Shown here: positions 1 through 6,539 of the stretch, piece by piece
How the letters are laid out: the number at the start of each line of letters is the position of its first letter
How positions within the stretch are numbered: position 1 is the stretch's first letter
Assembly (NCBI GenBank): GCA_002296225.1
Contig: DBHR01000075.1
Coordinates: 2,591 to 17,172, forward strand
DNA length: 14,582 nucleotides
Direction: 5' to 3'
From: Acidobacteria bacterium UBA823
GTDB lineage: Bacteria > Acidobacteriota > Vicinamibacteria > Vicinamibacterales > UBA823
Notes under the pieces: model-generated
What the model was told of the DNA's origin: nothing
What the model saw: the letters and a program-made list of their open reading frames with translations, nothing else
The model's database searches: none
Made by a program: the position numbers and the translations under genes

Positions 1-1
1 A

Positions 2-1552
2 CACATGGCCGACGGCTATGCGCGGGCGGGTGGCGGTGTCGGTGTGGCGATTGCCACGTCGGGTCCCGGTGCGACCAATATGGTGACCGGTATCGCGACG
101 GCAATGATGGATTCATCGCCGATCGTTTGCATTACCGGGCAAGTCGGTAGCAAGGTGATCGGCTCGGACGCGTTCCAGGAGACCGACATTACGGGTGTGA
201 CGCTGCCGATTACCAAGCACAACTACTTGGTTGCTCGGGCGCAGGATATTGCCCGGACCGTAAAGGAAGCCTTCTACGTCGCCAAGTCAGGGCGGCCTGG
301 CCCGGTATTAATTGACGTTACGAAGGACGCGCAACAGTCTAGTTGCGAAGTCGAATGGGACGATTCGGAGGTGAAACTCCCGGGCTATCGGCCGGACCTG
401 CGCGCGACCAAAGAGGTTTATCAGCGCGCGATCGACATGATCAACGGCGCCAAGCGTCCGATGATCTTCGCCGGGCACGGCGTCATACTGTCGGGGGCCA
501 TGGACGTCGTGCGTACCGTAGCTGAACGGGCCAATATCCCGGTCGCAATGACCCTCTTGGGAATCGGGTCATTGCCGGCGCAGCACCCGCTGAATCTTGG
601 CATGATGGGGATGCACGGCGAGGCGTGGGTCAACTCGGCAATTCAGGAAGCCGACCTTCTGCTCGCCTTCGGCATGCGATTCGACGATCGGGTTACGGGT
701 AATCTCGCGACCTATGCGCCGAACGCCAAGAAGATCCATATCGATATCGATCCAGCCGAGTTCAACAAGAACGTCAAAGTAGACGTGGCGTTGACCGGCG
801 ATCTGCGGAATGTGCTCGAGGAGATCCTGCCGCACGTCGCCGAAGGTAATCGGTCAGCCTGGCTAGCGGCGATCGACGAGATGCAGGGCGACGTCGCCGT
901 CCGCGACATCCAGAACCTGCCCGATAACGGGCACCTCTACGCCGCACACGTCATCAACGACCTTTGGCGAGTGACCGAAGGTAAGGCTCTCATCGTGACC
1001 GACGTCGGCCAGCACCAAATGTGGGAGGCGCAGTACTACAAGCATGAGCAGCCGCGTTCACTCATCACGTCGGGTGGGCTGGGCACGATGGGCTTCGCAC
1101 TGCCGGCCGCGATCGGCGCGAAGTTCGCGTGTCCCGAGAAAGACGTCTGGGCGGTCGTTGGGGACGGCGGGTTCCAGATGACCCAGGCCGAACTGGCGAC
1201 AATCGCGCAGGAGCAGCTGAAGGTCAACGTTGCGATCATCAATAACGGCTATCTTGGGATGGTGCGCCAGTGGCAGGAGTTCTTCTACGAACGGCGATAT
1301 GCTGCGACGCCGCTGCTCAATCCGGACTTTGTAAAGCTGGCCGAGGCTCACGGCCTGAGGGGCATAGCGGTGAAGAAACGGGCTGGCGTTGTGCCGGCAG
1401 TGGAGGCGGCGCGTGAGCATACTGGTGCTGTTGTGCTCGATTTCGAGGTTGAGCAAGAGGACTCAGTGTTTCCGATGGTGCCAGCTGGTGCTGACCTTGA
1501 CGAGATGATCCGGCGACCAAGTCCGATCGTCGAGACGGCTGCAGACGCGTAA
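2..1552 (+). CDS. ilvB: Acetolactate (acetohydroxyacid) synthase large subunit, 5'-truncated by window edge
   Basis: This is the catalytic subunit of acetohydroxyacid synthase, which condenses pyruvate with pyruvate or 2-ketobutyrate in valine/leucine/isoleucine synthesis in the cytoplasm. The frame is open from base 2, with a His codon before MADGYARAGG. That sequence is internal to the family, so about 50-60 N-terminal residues, including the catalytic Glu of the PYR domain, lie outside the window. Residue numbers here count from that Met. The TSGPGATN loop is at 18-25. A central domain follows from about 136. The C-terminal ThDP domain has GDGG at 386-389 and NN at 413-414, the Mg/ThDP motif. 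The stretch MVRQWQ just after NN is characteristic of AHAS and separates it from other ThDP enzymes. TAA ends the gene at 1550-1552. ilvN follows after 59 bp, as in a normal ilvBN operon. Confidence 0.97.
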   Translation, partial: HMADGYARAGGGVGVAIATSGPGATNMVTGIATAMMDSSPIVCITGQVGSKVIGSDAFQETDITGVTLPITKHNYLVARAQDIARTVKEAFYVAKSGRPGPVLIDVTKDAQQSSCEVEWDDSEVKLPGYRPDLRATKEVYQRAIDMINGAKRPMIFAGHGVILSGAMDVVRTVAERANIPVAMTLLGIGSLPAQHPLNLGMMGMHGEAWVNSAIQEADLLLAFGMRFDDRVTGNLATYAPNAKKIHIDIDPAEFNKNVKVDVALTGDLRNVLEEILPHVAEGNRSAWLAAIDEMQGDVAVRDIQNLPDNGHLYAAHVINDLWRVTEGKALIVTDVGQHQMWEAQYYKHEQPRSLITSGGLGTMGFALPAAIGAKFACPEKDVWAVVGDGGFQMTQAELATIAQEQLKVNVAIINNGYLGMVRQWQEFFYERRYAATPLLNPDFVKLAEAHGLRGIAVKKRAGVVPAVEAAREHTGAVVLDFEVEQEDSVFPMVPAGADLDEMIRRPSPIVETAADA

Positions 1553-1590
1553 GGATCAACACCACCACGGTCGCGTCACGGGCACGGCCT

Positions 1591-1602
1591 GGAAGGGGAG
1601 AG
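1591..1602 (+). promoter_or_regulatory. Ribosome binding site of ilvN
   Basis: The purine-rich run GGAAGGGGAGAG ends 9 bp before the ATG at 1612. It is one of the stronger Shine-Dalgarno sites in the window and fixes the ilvN start. Confidence 0.7.
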
Positions 1603-1611
1603 AAGACAGTC

Positions 1612-2178
1612 ATGCGTAATACCTTCGCCGTCTACGTCGAAGACCTCCCCGGAGTGCTGAATCGGGTAGCGTCGCTCTTCCGGCGTCGCGCGTTCAACAT
1701 TGAGTCGCTCACCGTGGGTCATACCGAGACCGACGGGGTGTCGAGGATGACGATCGTCGTCGACACGGATGAACACGGCGCGCGGCGCCTGGAGGCCAAC
1801 CTCTATAAGTTGGTGAACGTGCTACGGGTCGACGACCTTACGGTGCGGCCGTCGGTGGAACGTGATTTGGCGATGATCAAGGTTGCGGCTACACCCGAGA
1901 CGCGGACGCACATCATGCAACTCGTCGACGTCTTTCGCGCGCGGATGATTGACGTCGCGCCAGACTCGGTGATCATTGAGACGACGGGCACTGAGGATAA
2001 GATCGACGGCCTCATCGAGGTGCTCAAGCAATACGGCGTTATCGAGATGGTGCGTACTGGACGGGTGGCAATGGCACGCGGCCCAAAGGTCGGCGGGCTG
2101 GGTGACGGCGCCGAGCATGGCACGAAGGTGGCCGACGAGGTATCGGCCGATGACAGCAACGTTTCGTACTCAGTGTAA
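1612..2178 (+). CDS. ilvN: Acetolactate synthase small (regulatory) subunit
   Basis: This is the regulatory subunit of acetohydroxyacid synthase. It binds IlvB, raises its activity and, in the family, confers valine feedback inhibition. Residues 3-77 form an ACT domain: TFAVYVEDLPGVLNRVASLF, then FNIESLTVG and SRMTIVV. A second ALS_ss_C domain runs from about 84 to 157 and includes FRARMIDVAP. In E. coli IlvH the valine site uses Asn11, Gly14 and Asn29. Here the aligned residues are Asp11, Gly14 and Asn29; Asp at the first site is common in other phyla, so feedback control cannot be judged from it. The 188-residue length exceeds the roughly 160-170 of close relatives because of a polar tail after residue 158. 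The ATG has a strong upstream GGGGAG. ilvC begins 42 bp downstream on the same strand. Confidence 0.97.
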   Translation: MRNTFAVYVEDLPGVLNRVASLFRRRAFNIESLTVGHTETDGVSRMTIVVDTDEHGARRLEANLYKLVNVLRVDDLTVRPSVERDLAMIKVAATPETRTHIMQLVDVFRARMIDVAPDSVIIETTGTEDKIDGLIEVLKQYGVIEMVRTGRVAMARGPKVGGLGDGAEHGTKVADEVSADDSNVSYSV

Positions 2179-2220
2179 CAGCAGGTTGGACTCCTATTTC
2201 ATTCTGTGAGGCGTTGACGA

Positions 2221-3234
2221 ATGGCAAAGATCTACTACGACGATGCGGCGGACCTTGGACTGATTCAGGCGAAGAAGGTGGCAATAGTTGGTTATGGGTC
2301 GCAAGGCCATGCGCATGCGCTGAACTTGAAGGATAGCGGGGTCAGTGTGAAGGTGGGACTTCACGACGGCAGCAAGTCGCGTGCGAAGGCTGAGGCGGCC
2401 GGGATTGAGGTGACGTCGGTGGCCGACGCAGCGAAGTGGGCTGACGTTGTGATGGTTCTGGCGCCTGATACTTCACAGCCGAAGATCTATCAGGAGTCCA
2501 TTGCCCAACATCTGACTGCCGGCAAGATGCTTATGTTTGGCCATGGCTTCAACATCCGCTTTAAGACGATCGCGCCGCCGGCTGACATCGATGTCTCGAT
2601 GATTGCCCCAAAGGCGCCCGGGCATCGAGTGCGAGAGGTCTATATCGAAGGCGGCGGCACGCCGGCGTTGCTAGCGGTCGATCAGGACGCCACAGGCGGC
2701 GCCCATGCGCTGGCTCTGGCCTATGCGAAGGGTCTGGGTGTGACCCGCGCGGGTGTCATTGAAACGACGTTCAAGGAGGAGACCGAGACTGACCTGTTCG
2801 GTGAACAGGCGGTGCTGTGCGGCGGGGTGAGCGCGCTCGTGAAGGCGGCGTTCGGCACGTTGGTCGAGGCGGGTTACCAGCCGGAGATTGCCTATTTTGA
2901 GTGCATGCACGAGTTGAAGTTGATCGTCGACCTCATGTACCGGGGCGGTCTGAACTACATGCGCTACTCGGTCAGCGATACGGCCGAACATGGCGACTAC
3001 ACAGGCGGTCCCCGCGTAGTGACTGACGCGACTCGAGACGCGATGCGGAAGATGTTGGCCGAGATTCAGGACGGGACCTATGCCAGGAACTGGATCGCGG
3101 AAGACGCCGCCGGGCGCCCGTGGTTCAACGAGGTGCGGAAGCAGGAGCAGGACCAGCAGATCGAGCAAGTCGGTAACACGCTGCGTAAGATGATGCCGTT
3201 TCTCGATGCTGTGACAATCGCCCCGGGAAGCTAA
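2221..3234 (+). CDS. ilvC: Ketol-acid reductoisomerase (class I, short form)
   Basis: This enzyme performs the Mg-dependent isomerisation and NADPH reduction of 2-acetolactate or 2-aceto-2-hydroxybutyrate, directly after IlvBN. The length of 337 residues is right for class I. The Rossmann motif GYGSQG is at 24-29, with the dinucleotide-specificity loop at 46-53 (GLHDGSKS). Catalytic His108 sits in GHGFNI, and Lys131 in APKAPGH. The Mg ligands Asp191 and Glu195 are in TETDLFGEQ, and Glu227 and Glu231 in FECMHELK. The substrate Ser is in SVSDTAEHGDY. The serines that usually bind the NADPH 2'-phosphate (51, 53) are present, but the Arg usual after GL is His48. A weak GTGAGG lies ahead of the ATG. 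No leuA or other branched-chain gene follows. Confidence 0.98.
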   Translation: MAKIYYDDAADLGLIQAKKVAIVGYGSQGHAHALNLKDSGVSVKVGLHDGSKSRAKAEAAGIEVTSVADAAKWADVVMVLAPDTSQPKIYQESIAQHLTAGKMLMFGHGFNIRFKTIAPPADIDVSMIAPKAPGHRVREVYIEGGGTPALLAVDQDATGGAHALALAYAKGLGVTRAGVIETTFKEETETDLFGEQAVLCGGVSALVKAAFGTLVEAGYQPEIAYFECMHELKLIVDLMYRGGLNYMRYSVSDTAEHGDYTGGPRVVTDATRDAMRKMLAEIQDGTYARNWIAEDAAGRPWFNEVRKQEQDQQIEQVGNTLRKMMPFLDAVTIAPGS

Positions 3235-3249
3235 CAGCCTTAGATTTTT
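3231..3249 (+). terminator. Weak terminator-like stem after ilvC
   Basis: CTAA (3231-3234, overlapping the ilvC stop) and TTAG (3240-3243) can pair around a 5-base loop and are followed directly by six T (3244-3249). The stem is only 4 AU-rich base pairs, so on thermodynamic grounds it is poor. It is listed because it is the only stem-plus-T-run between ilvC and the next gene. Confidence 0.2.
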
Positions 3250-3296
3250 TCAACCCCTCTGATTTCCATCGCCCAATGTGGGCGCAGCAACTGCTC

Positions 3297-3306
3297 TTGG
3301 TATGAT
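3297..3306 (+). promoter_or_regulatory. Extended -10 promoter placed for a leaderless transcript
   Basis: TGGTATGAT contains a TG-n extension and a one-mismatch -10 hexamer, TATGAT at 3301-3306. Only 8 bases separate the hexamer from the ATG at 3315, so transcription would start at or within about two bases of the start codon. I see no -35 match 16-18 bases upstream and no properly spaced Shine-Dalgarno. Both fit an extended -10, leaderless arrangement, but a chance hexamer match is not excluded. Confidence 0.35.
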
Positions 3307-3314
3307 GGCGGTCT

Positions 3315-4907
3315 ATGTGGGATTGCCACTGCCGCCTAACAGCGTATCTGCTTCTCGTCGTCATTATCTTCTCTACGGGCGGTGGTGCCGCCGCTGCTCA
3401 GGACTCACCCTTTGATCTTCTAATCACCAACGGCCGCATGATGGACGGCACCGGCAATCCGTGGCGCCGAACCGACGTCGGCATTCGTGACGGACGAATT
3501 GTTGCCATGGGGAGGCTGGGCGATGCCAAGGCTGAGCGTTGGATCGACGCTGGCGATCGACTGGTGGCACCAGGATTCATTGACGTCCACTCGCATGCGG
3601 GCGATGGCCTGGCGCGTGAAGGGTTGGCCCACGCGCAGCCGCTACTGGCGCAGGGGATTACCACCATCGTTGCAAATCCTGACGGTGGGGGGCCGGTCGA
3701 CCTGGACGAACAGCGTGCGGTGCTTGAGGCCAATGGGCTCGGGGTGAACGTGGCACTCCTGATCGGCCATTCCGCAGTGCGACGTGCCGTTCTTGAGATG
3801 GCCGACCGTACTCCGACTGAGGACGAAATGGTCGAAATGCAATGGCTTGTGCGCCGTGGCATGGAGGCGGGTGCTTACGGGCTTTCCAGCGGTCTCTTCT
3901 ACGCACCTGGCAGCTATGCGACAACTGAAGAAGTCGCCGCGCTCGGGGGGGTTGTCGCTGAGTTCGGTGGACTCTATACGAGCCACATCCGCGATGAGGG
4001 GACCTATACCGTCGGACTCGTTGCCGCAGTAAACGAGGTAATCGAAATTGCCGAGGCGAATGATCTTCGGGGTATCGTCAGCCACATGAAGGCGCTTGGG
4101 CCAGACAGTTGGGGACTTTCGGTTGCTGCGACGACTCGGCTTGACGAGGCCCGGCGACGCGGTGTTGAGGTGTATGCCGATCAGTATCCGTATGAGGCCT
4201 CGTCCACCGGCCTGTCCGCGGCGCTTGTTCCGCGCTGGGCGCAAGTGGGTGGCGCGGACGCGCTTAAGCGACGGCTGGCCGATCCGGAAACGCGGACGGC
4301 GATCGTTGGGGAGATGCAGGAAAATCTCAGTCGCCGAGGCGGTGCCGAGACGATCGTGGTGGCGTTCTACCGATCGGATCCCTTACTGGAAGGCCAGACC
4401 TTGGCGAAGATCGCGGAGACGCGCGGCCGGCCTGCAGTCGAGACGGCACTGGAGCTAATCGCGCGTGGTCGTGTGTCGATCATCTCATTCAACATGTCCG
4501 AACACGACATCGCCCACATCATGCAACAGCCCTATACGATGACGTCGAGCGATGGCGGCCTGGTGTCGATGGGTGATGGCCAGCCGCACCCACGCAACTA
4601 CGGGGCTTTTGCGCGCAAACTGGCGCGCTACGTCCGCGAGCGAGAGGTCGTGCCTCTAGAGTTTGCTGTGCGGTCGATGACGTCGCTCCCAGCCTCGGTG
4701 TTCAGGTTGCGGGACCGCGGCGTGCTGCGGGTCGGCGCCTGGGCCGATGTTGTGATCTTCGACCCGGCTACGGTGTGGGATCGGGCGACCTACAGTGACC
4801 CCCACCAATTGGCCGAAGGGATCGACACAGTGATCGTGAACGGTATCGTCGTCCGTAACGAAGGGCGGTTTACTACCGCGCGACCTGGCCGAGTCTTGAG
4901 AAAATAG
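3315..4907 (+). CDS. Exported amidohydrolase, N-acyl-D-amino-acid deacylase (D-aminoacylase) type
   Basis: This is a metal-dependent hydrolase of the amidohydrolase superfamily, closest to N-acyl-D-amino-acid deacylases, which release D-amino acids from N-acyl forms. A signal peptide covers about residues 1-28: a hydrophobic run YLLLVVIIF and a small-residue end AAAAQ. It is therefore probably periplasmic. The beta-sandwich start FDLLITNGRMMDGTGNP is typical. Metal and active-site motifs are HSH at 92-94, SHIRDEG (His224), SHMK (His257) and SSDGG (Asp413), and the family signature HPRNYGAFARKL follows. The C-terminal DVVIFDP...VNGIVV closes the sandwich. The Cys of the GNCG motif that binds zinc in studied D-aminoacylases is absent; the loop reads NPDG at 121-124. 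The real substrate could therefore be a related acyl or dipeptide-like amide. It stands alone between ilvC and a convergent gene. Confidence 0.88.
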   Translation: MWDCHCRLTAYLLLVVIIFSTGGGAAAAQDSPFDLLITNGRMMDGTGNPWRRTDVGIRDGRIVAMGRLGDAKAERWIDAGDRLVAPGFIDVHSHAGDGLAREGLAHAQPLLAQGITTIVANPDGGGPVDLDEQRAVLEANGLGVNVALLIGHSAVRRAVLEMADRTPTEDEMVEMQWLVRRGMEAGAYGLSSGLFYAPGSYATTEEVAALGGVVAEFGGLYTSHIRDEGTYTVGLVAAVNEVIEIAEANDLRGIVSHMKALGPDSWGLSVAATTRLDEARRRGVEVYADQYPYEASSTGLSAALVPRWAQVGGADALKRRLADPETRTAIVGEMQENLSRRGGAETIVVAFYRSDPLLEGQTLAKIAETRGRPAVETALELIARGRVSIISFNMSEHDIAHIMQQPYTMTSSDGGLVSMGDGQPHPRNYGAFARKLARYVREREVVPLEFAVRSMTSLPASVFRLRDRGVLRVGAWADVVIFDPATVWDRATYSDPHQLAEGIDTVIVNGIVVRNEGRFTTARPGRVLRK

Positions 4908-4914
4908 CAGAGGC

Positions 4915-4940
4915 CTGGCCGGCGAGCCCGCCCTAACCAG
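4915..4940. terminator. GC-rich hairpin between convergent genes
   Basis: Between the convergent stops at 4907 and 4944, GGCG (4921-4924) and CGCC (4929-4932) pair around AGCC, and outer CTGG (4915-4918) pairs with CCAG (4937-4940). There is no T-run on either strand, so this could be a weak bidirectional stop signal or chance. Confidence 0.2.
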
Positions 4941-4943
4941 CGA

Positions 4944-5606
4944 CTAAAGACACGACCGCAACAGCCCCCCTGCTGCTGCACGAAACTCGTCGGTCCATTC
5001 GTGTCCGCCGCCAAAGACGAACGCTTCGACGGTGACACCGTTCGACGCCAGCAGCGCCACGTCAGCGTCGTGGCGCTCTTGCGTGAACCACTCGTCGCTG
5101 ACCCCTCGGCCGACGAGCGTGGGAGGTAGGTTGAGAGTCTCAGCTTCTCGCAACTCGGGTGGGATGTCACCGCCGAGTGCGATGAGACCATTTGATGAAT
5201 GCCCGGCGCCAGAGGCGGCACGGTACGCCATCGACGCGCCTTGGGAAAACCCCGCATAGACCAGGCGGTCGCTAGTGTTGTGGTGATCGCGAATTTCGGT
5301 GACTACCTGCTTAACGTATCGCAGGTTGTCAGCGATCGCCCGCTCCCGGCAGAGCTTGGTCATCCAGCTGGCGACCACGTGCTGGTGTGTTCGATCGTAG
5401 AACCAGTGCAGCGCCTGCACAGCGGCCAGGAGCCATGCCGCCGTGCCAGGAATCCGTTCAAGCTGGCGCAGATGTGAGTCGGCGGTTTCCCCGTATCCGT
5501 GGAAACCAACGAGCAGTGGGTAGGGGCCCGCGGTGTTTGGAAGCCGAACGAGATAGCGTCCTTGGGTCTGGGCGTTGAGCGTCTTCACGATCGGATCGGA
5601 AGTCAT
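4944..5606 (-). CDS. Alpha/beta hydrolase, carboxylesterase/phospholipase-like
   Basis: A 220-residue cytoplasmic serine hydrolase with no signal peptide. The oxyanion region HGYGE is at 36-40 after the strand PLLVGF. The nucleophile elbow GFSQGAS gives Ser121. Asp171 in GVSDEWF and His202 in GGGHEW complete a plausible catalytic triad in the right order and spacing. The layout matches the small carboxylesterase / phospholipase (PF02230-like) and dienelactone-hydrolase-like groups. The substrate cannot be read from sequence; a short-chain ester or lysophospholipid is the usual guess. The ATG at 5606 has only a weak GAAAG upstream. It lies 210 bp downstream of the DUF2461 gene and converges with the deacylase gene. 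Confidence 0.85.
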   Translation of the reverse strand: MTSDPIVKTLNAQTQGRYLVRLPNTAGPYPLLVGFHGYGETADSHLRQLERIPGTAAWLLAAVQALHWFYDRTHQHVVASWMTKLCRERAIADNLRYVKQVVTEIRDHHNTSDRLVYAGFSQGASMAYRAASGAGHSSNGLIALGGDIPPELREAETLNLPPTLVGRGVSDEWFTQERHDADVALLASNGVTVEAFVFGGGHEWTDEFRAAAGGLLRSCL

Positions 5607-5627
5607 CGTCTTTCGTCGAGGTTATCG

Positions 5628-5828
5628 ATGTCCGTATTGACTGGAGGGAACGCGCTAGGTGTGATTGCGAGCGTGAGCGGCCATCGCGATAGGACGACAC
5701 TGCAATTTCCGTTTGTGCTGGACTCACAGCTTGGCGCGTCGATCCTCCGGTCGACATGGAGTCGCACCGATGTGGCCTCGTTGAAACTAGGAAGCACGGT
5801 CACGGAGGTCATGGCGTCAGGCCTGTAG
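5628..5828 (+). CDS. Possible small protein (66 aa), uncertain
   Basis: An ATG at 5628 has a well-placed GAGG (5618-5621, spacer 6) and opens a 66-codon frame with about 68% G/C at third positions by my count, similar to neighbours. The product starts MSVLTGGNALGVIASVSG and has alternating hydrophobic residues; I recognise no family. It is divergent from the hydrolase gene and overlaps the 3' end of the DUF2461 gene by 12 bases, tail to tail. A competing frame on the other strand (5812-5603, 69 codons) has ATGA overlap with the hydrolase start, but its product is rich in Ser, Thr, Pro and Arg, as shadow frames are. At most one of the two is likely real. Confidence 0.3.
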   Translation: MSVLTGGNALGVIASVSGHRDRTTLQFPFVLDSQLGASILRSTWSRTDVASLKLGSTVTEVMASGL

Positions 5829-6518
5829 CGGGTCCTTTGTGCGGTTAATGAGCGGCTGGTTTAGGAAACGCACAAGTGGCACGATCTGACGGAACACGCG
5901 AAGGAGCTCCCGGTAAAAACGCGGGTGAGCTGCGAAGTTGGCAGGGTATATTTTTGAGGCAAGGAACTCGCGGCGTCGTAGCAAGTCGGCCGCTGGGTGA
6001 GTGCGCGGATAGCCATGGGGTACCCGCTGTAACACCTTGCCATCGAGCGGCCCGAGTGTTCGCCTGAAACCCACGGACCCGATGATCGTGCGGAGACGAC
6101 GATATCGGTGTGCGAGCTCCTCGCGGATCCGTTGCAGCTCAGGCGAACTGGGCGCGTGCAAACCGCCAGCGAACATCACGCGGGTAGGTGCCACTTCGAG
6201 GTAGAGCGCAGCGCCTTTGAGTCGTCCCAGTTCGCGATGTGGGAAGACGGCTGCCACATGCGTTTTGAGTGGCGATTTATCATCGCTGAACCGCGTATCA
6301 CGATAGATACGGAAGAGCGATATCTTCGGTGCTGCAACAAGCTCGGGCGCAAAGTGATGGAAGTCTTCCGAGAGCTGCTCGATCACCGAGACCATCGGCC
6401 CTCGGACGTGCGTATCATAGACGTCCCGCCGCTCGCGGAACCACTCGCGATCGTTATGACGCCTAAGCGATCGGAGAAATGGAATTGTCTTCGGCGTAAA
6501 ACTGGGCAGAGTAGCCAT
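5817..6518 (-). CDS. DUF2461 (TIGR02453) family protein
   Basis: A conserved cytoplasmic protein of unknown function. The family hallmarks are visible: PFLRSLRRHNDREWFRERRD near the N-terminus, then ISLFRIYRDTRFSDDKSPLK, and the central GALYLEV...MFAGGLHAPSS. Near the end come RVPHGYPRTHPAADLLRR and a FLASK motif, also typical of DUF2461. I chose the ATG at 6518 (233 residues). The frame extends to a TTG at 6533, which would add five basic residues; neither start has a good Shine-Dalgarno. The gene begins 21 bases after the phosphatase stop, so it is probably read through from it. The biochemical role is not established for the family, and the neighbours do not suggest one. Confidence 0.88.
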   Translation of the reverse strand: MATLPSFTPKTIPFLRSLRRHNDREWFRERRDVYDTHVRGPMVSVIEQLSEDFHHFAPELVAAPKISLFRIYRDTRFSDDKSPLKTHVAAVFPHRELGRLKGAALYLEVAPTRVMFAGGLHAPSSPELQRIREELAHRYRRLRTIIGSVGFRRTLGPLDGKVLQRVPHGYPRTHPAADLLRRREFLASKIYPANFAAHPRFYRELLRVFRQIVPLVRFLNQPLINRTKDPLQA

Positions 6519-6539
6519 GAGGCGACGTTTCAATGGCTG

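Noticed and set aside
3642..4244. 200-codon minus-strand frame inside the deacylase gene
   Set aside because: It lies entirely antisense to a well-supported gene, with Arg/Pro/His-rich shadow composition. The same holds for the other long antisense frames in the phosphatase and ilvC genes.
5603..5812. 69-codon minus-strand ORF with ATGA overlap to the hydrolase
   Set aside because: Its product is Ser/Thr/Pro/Arg-rich like a shadow frame, and the opposite frame has a better ribosome site. It is kept as an alternative in a finding, not as a feature.
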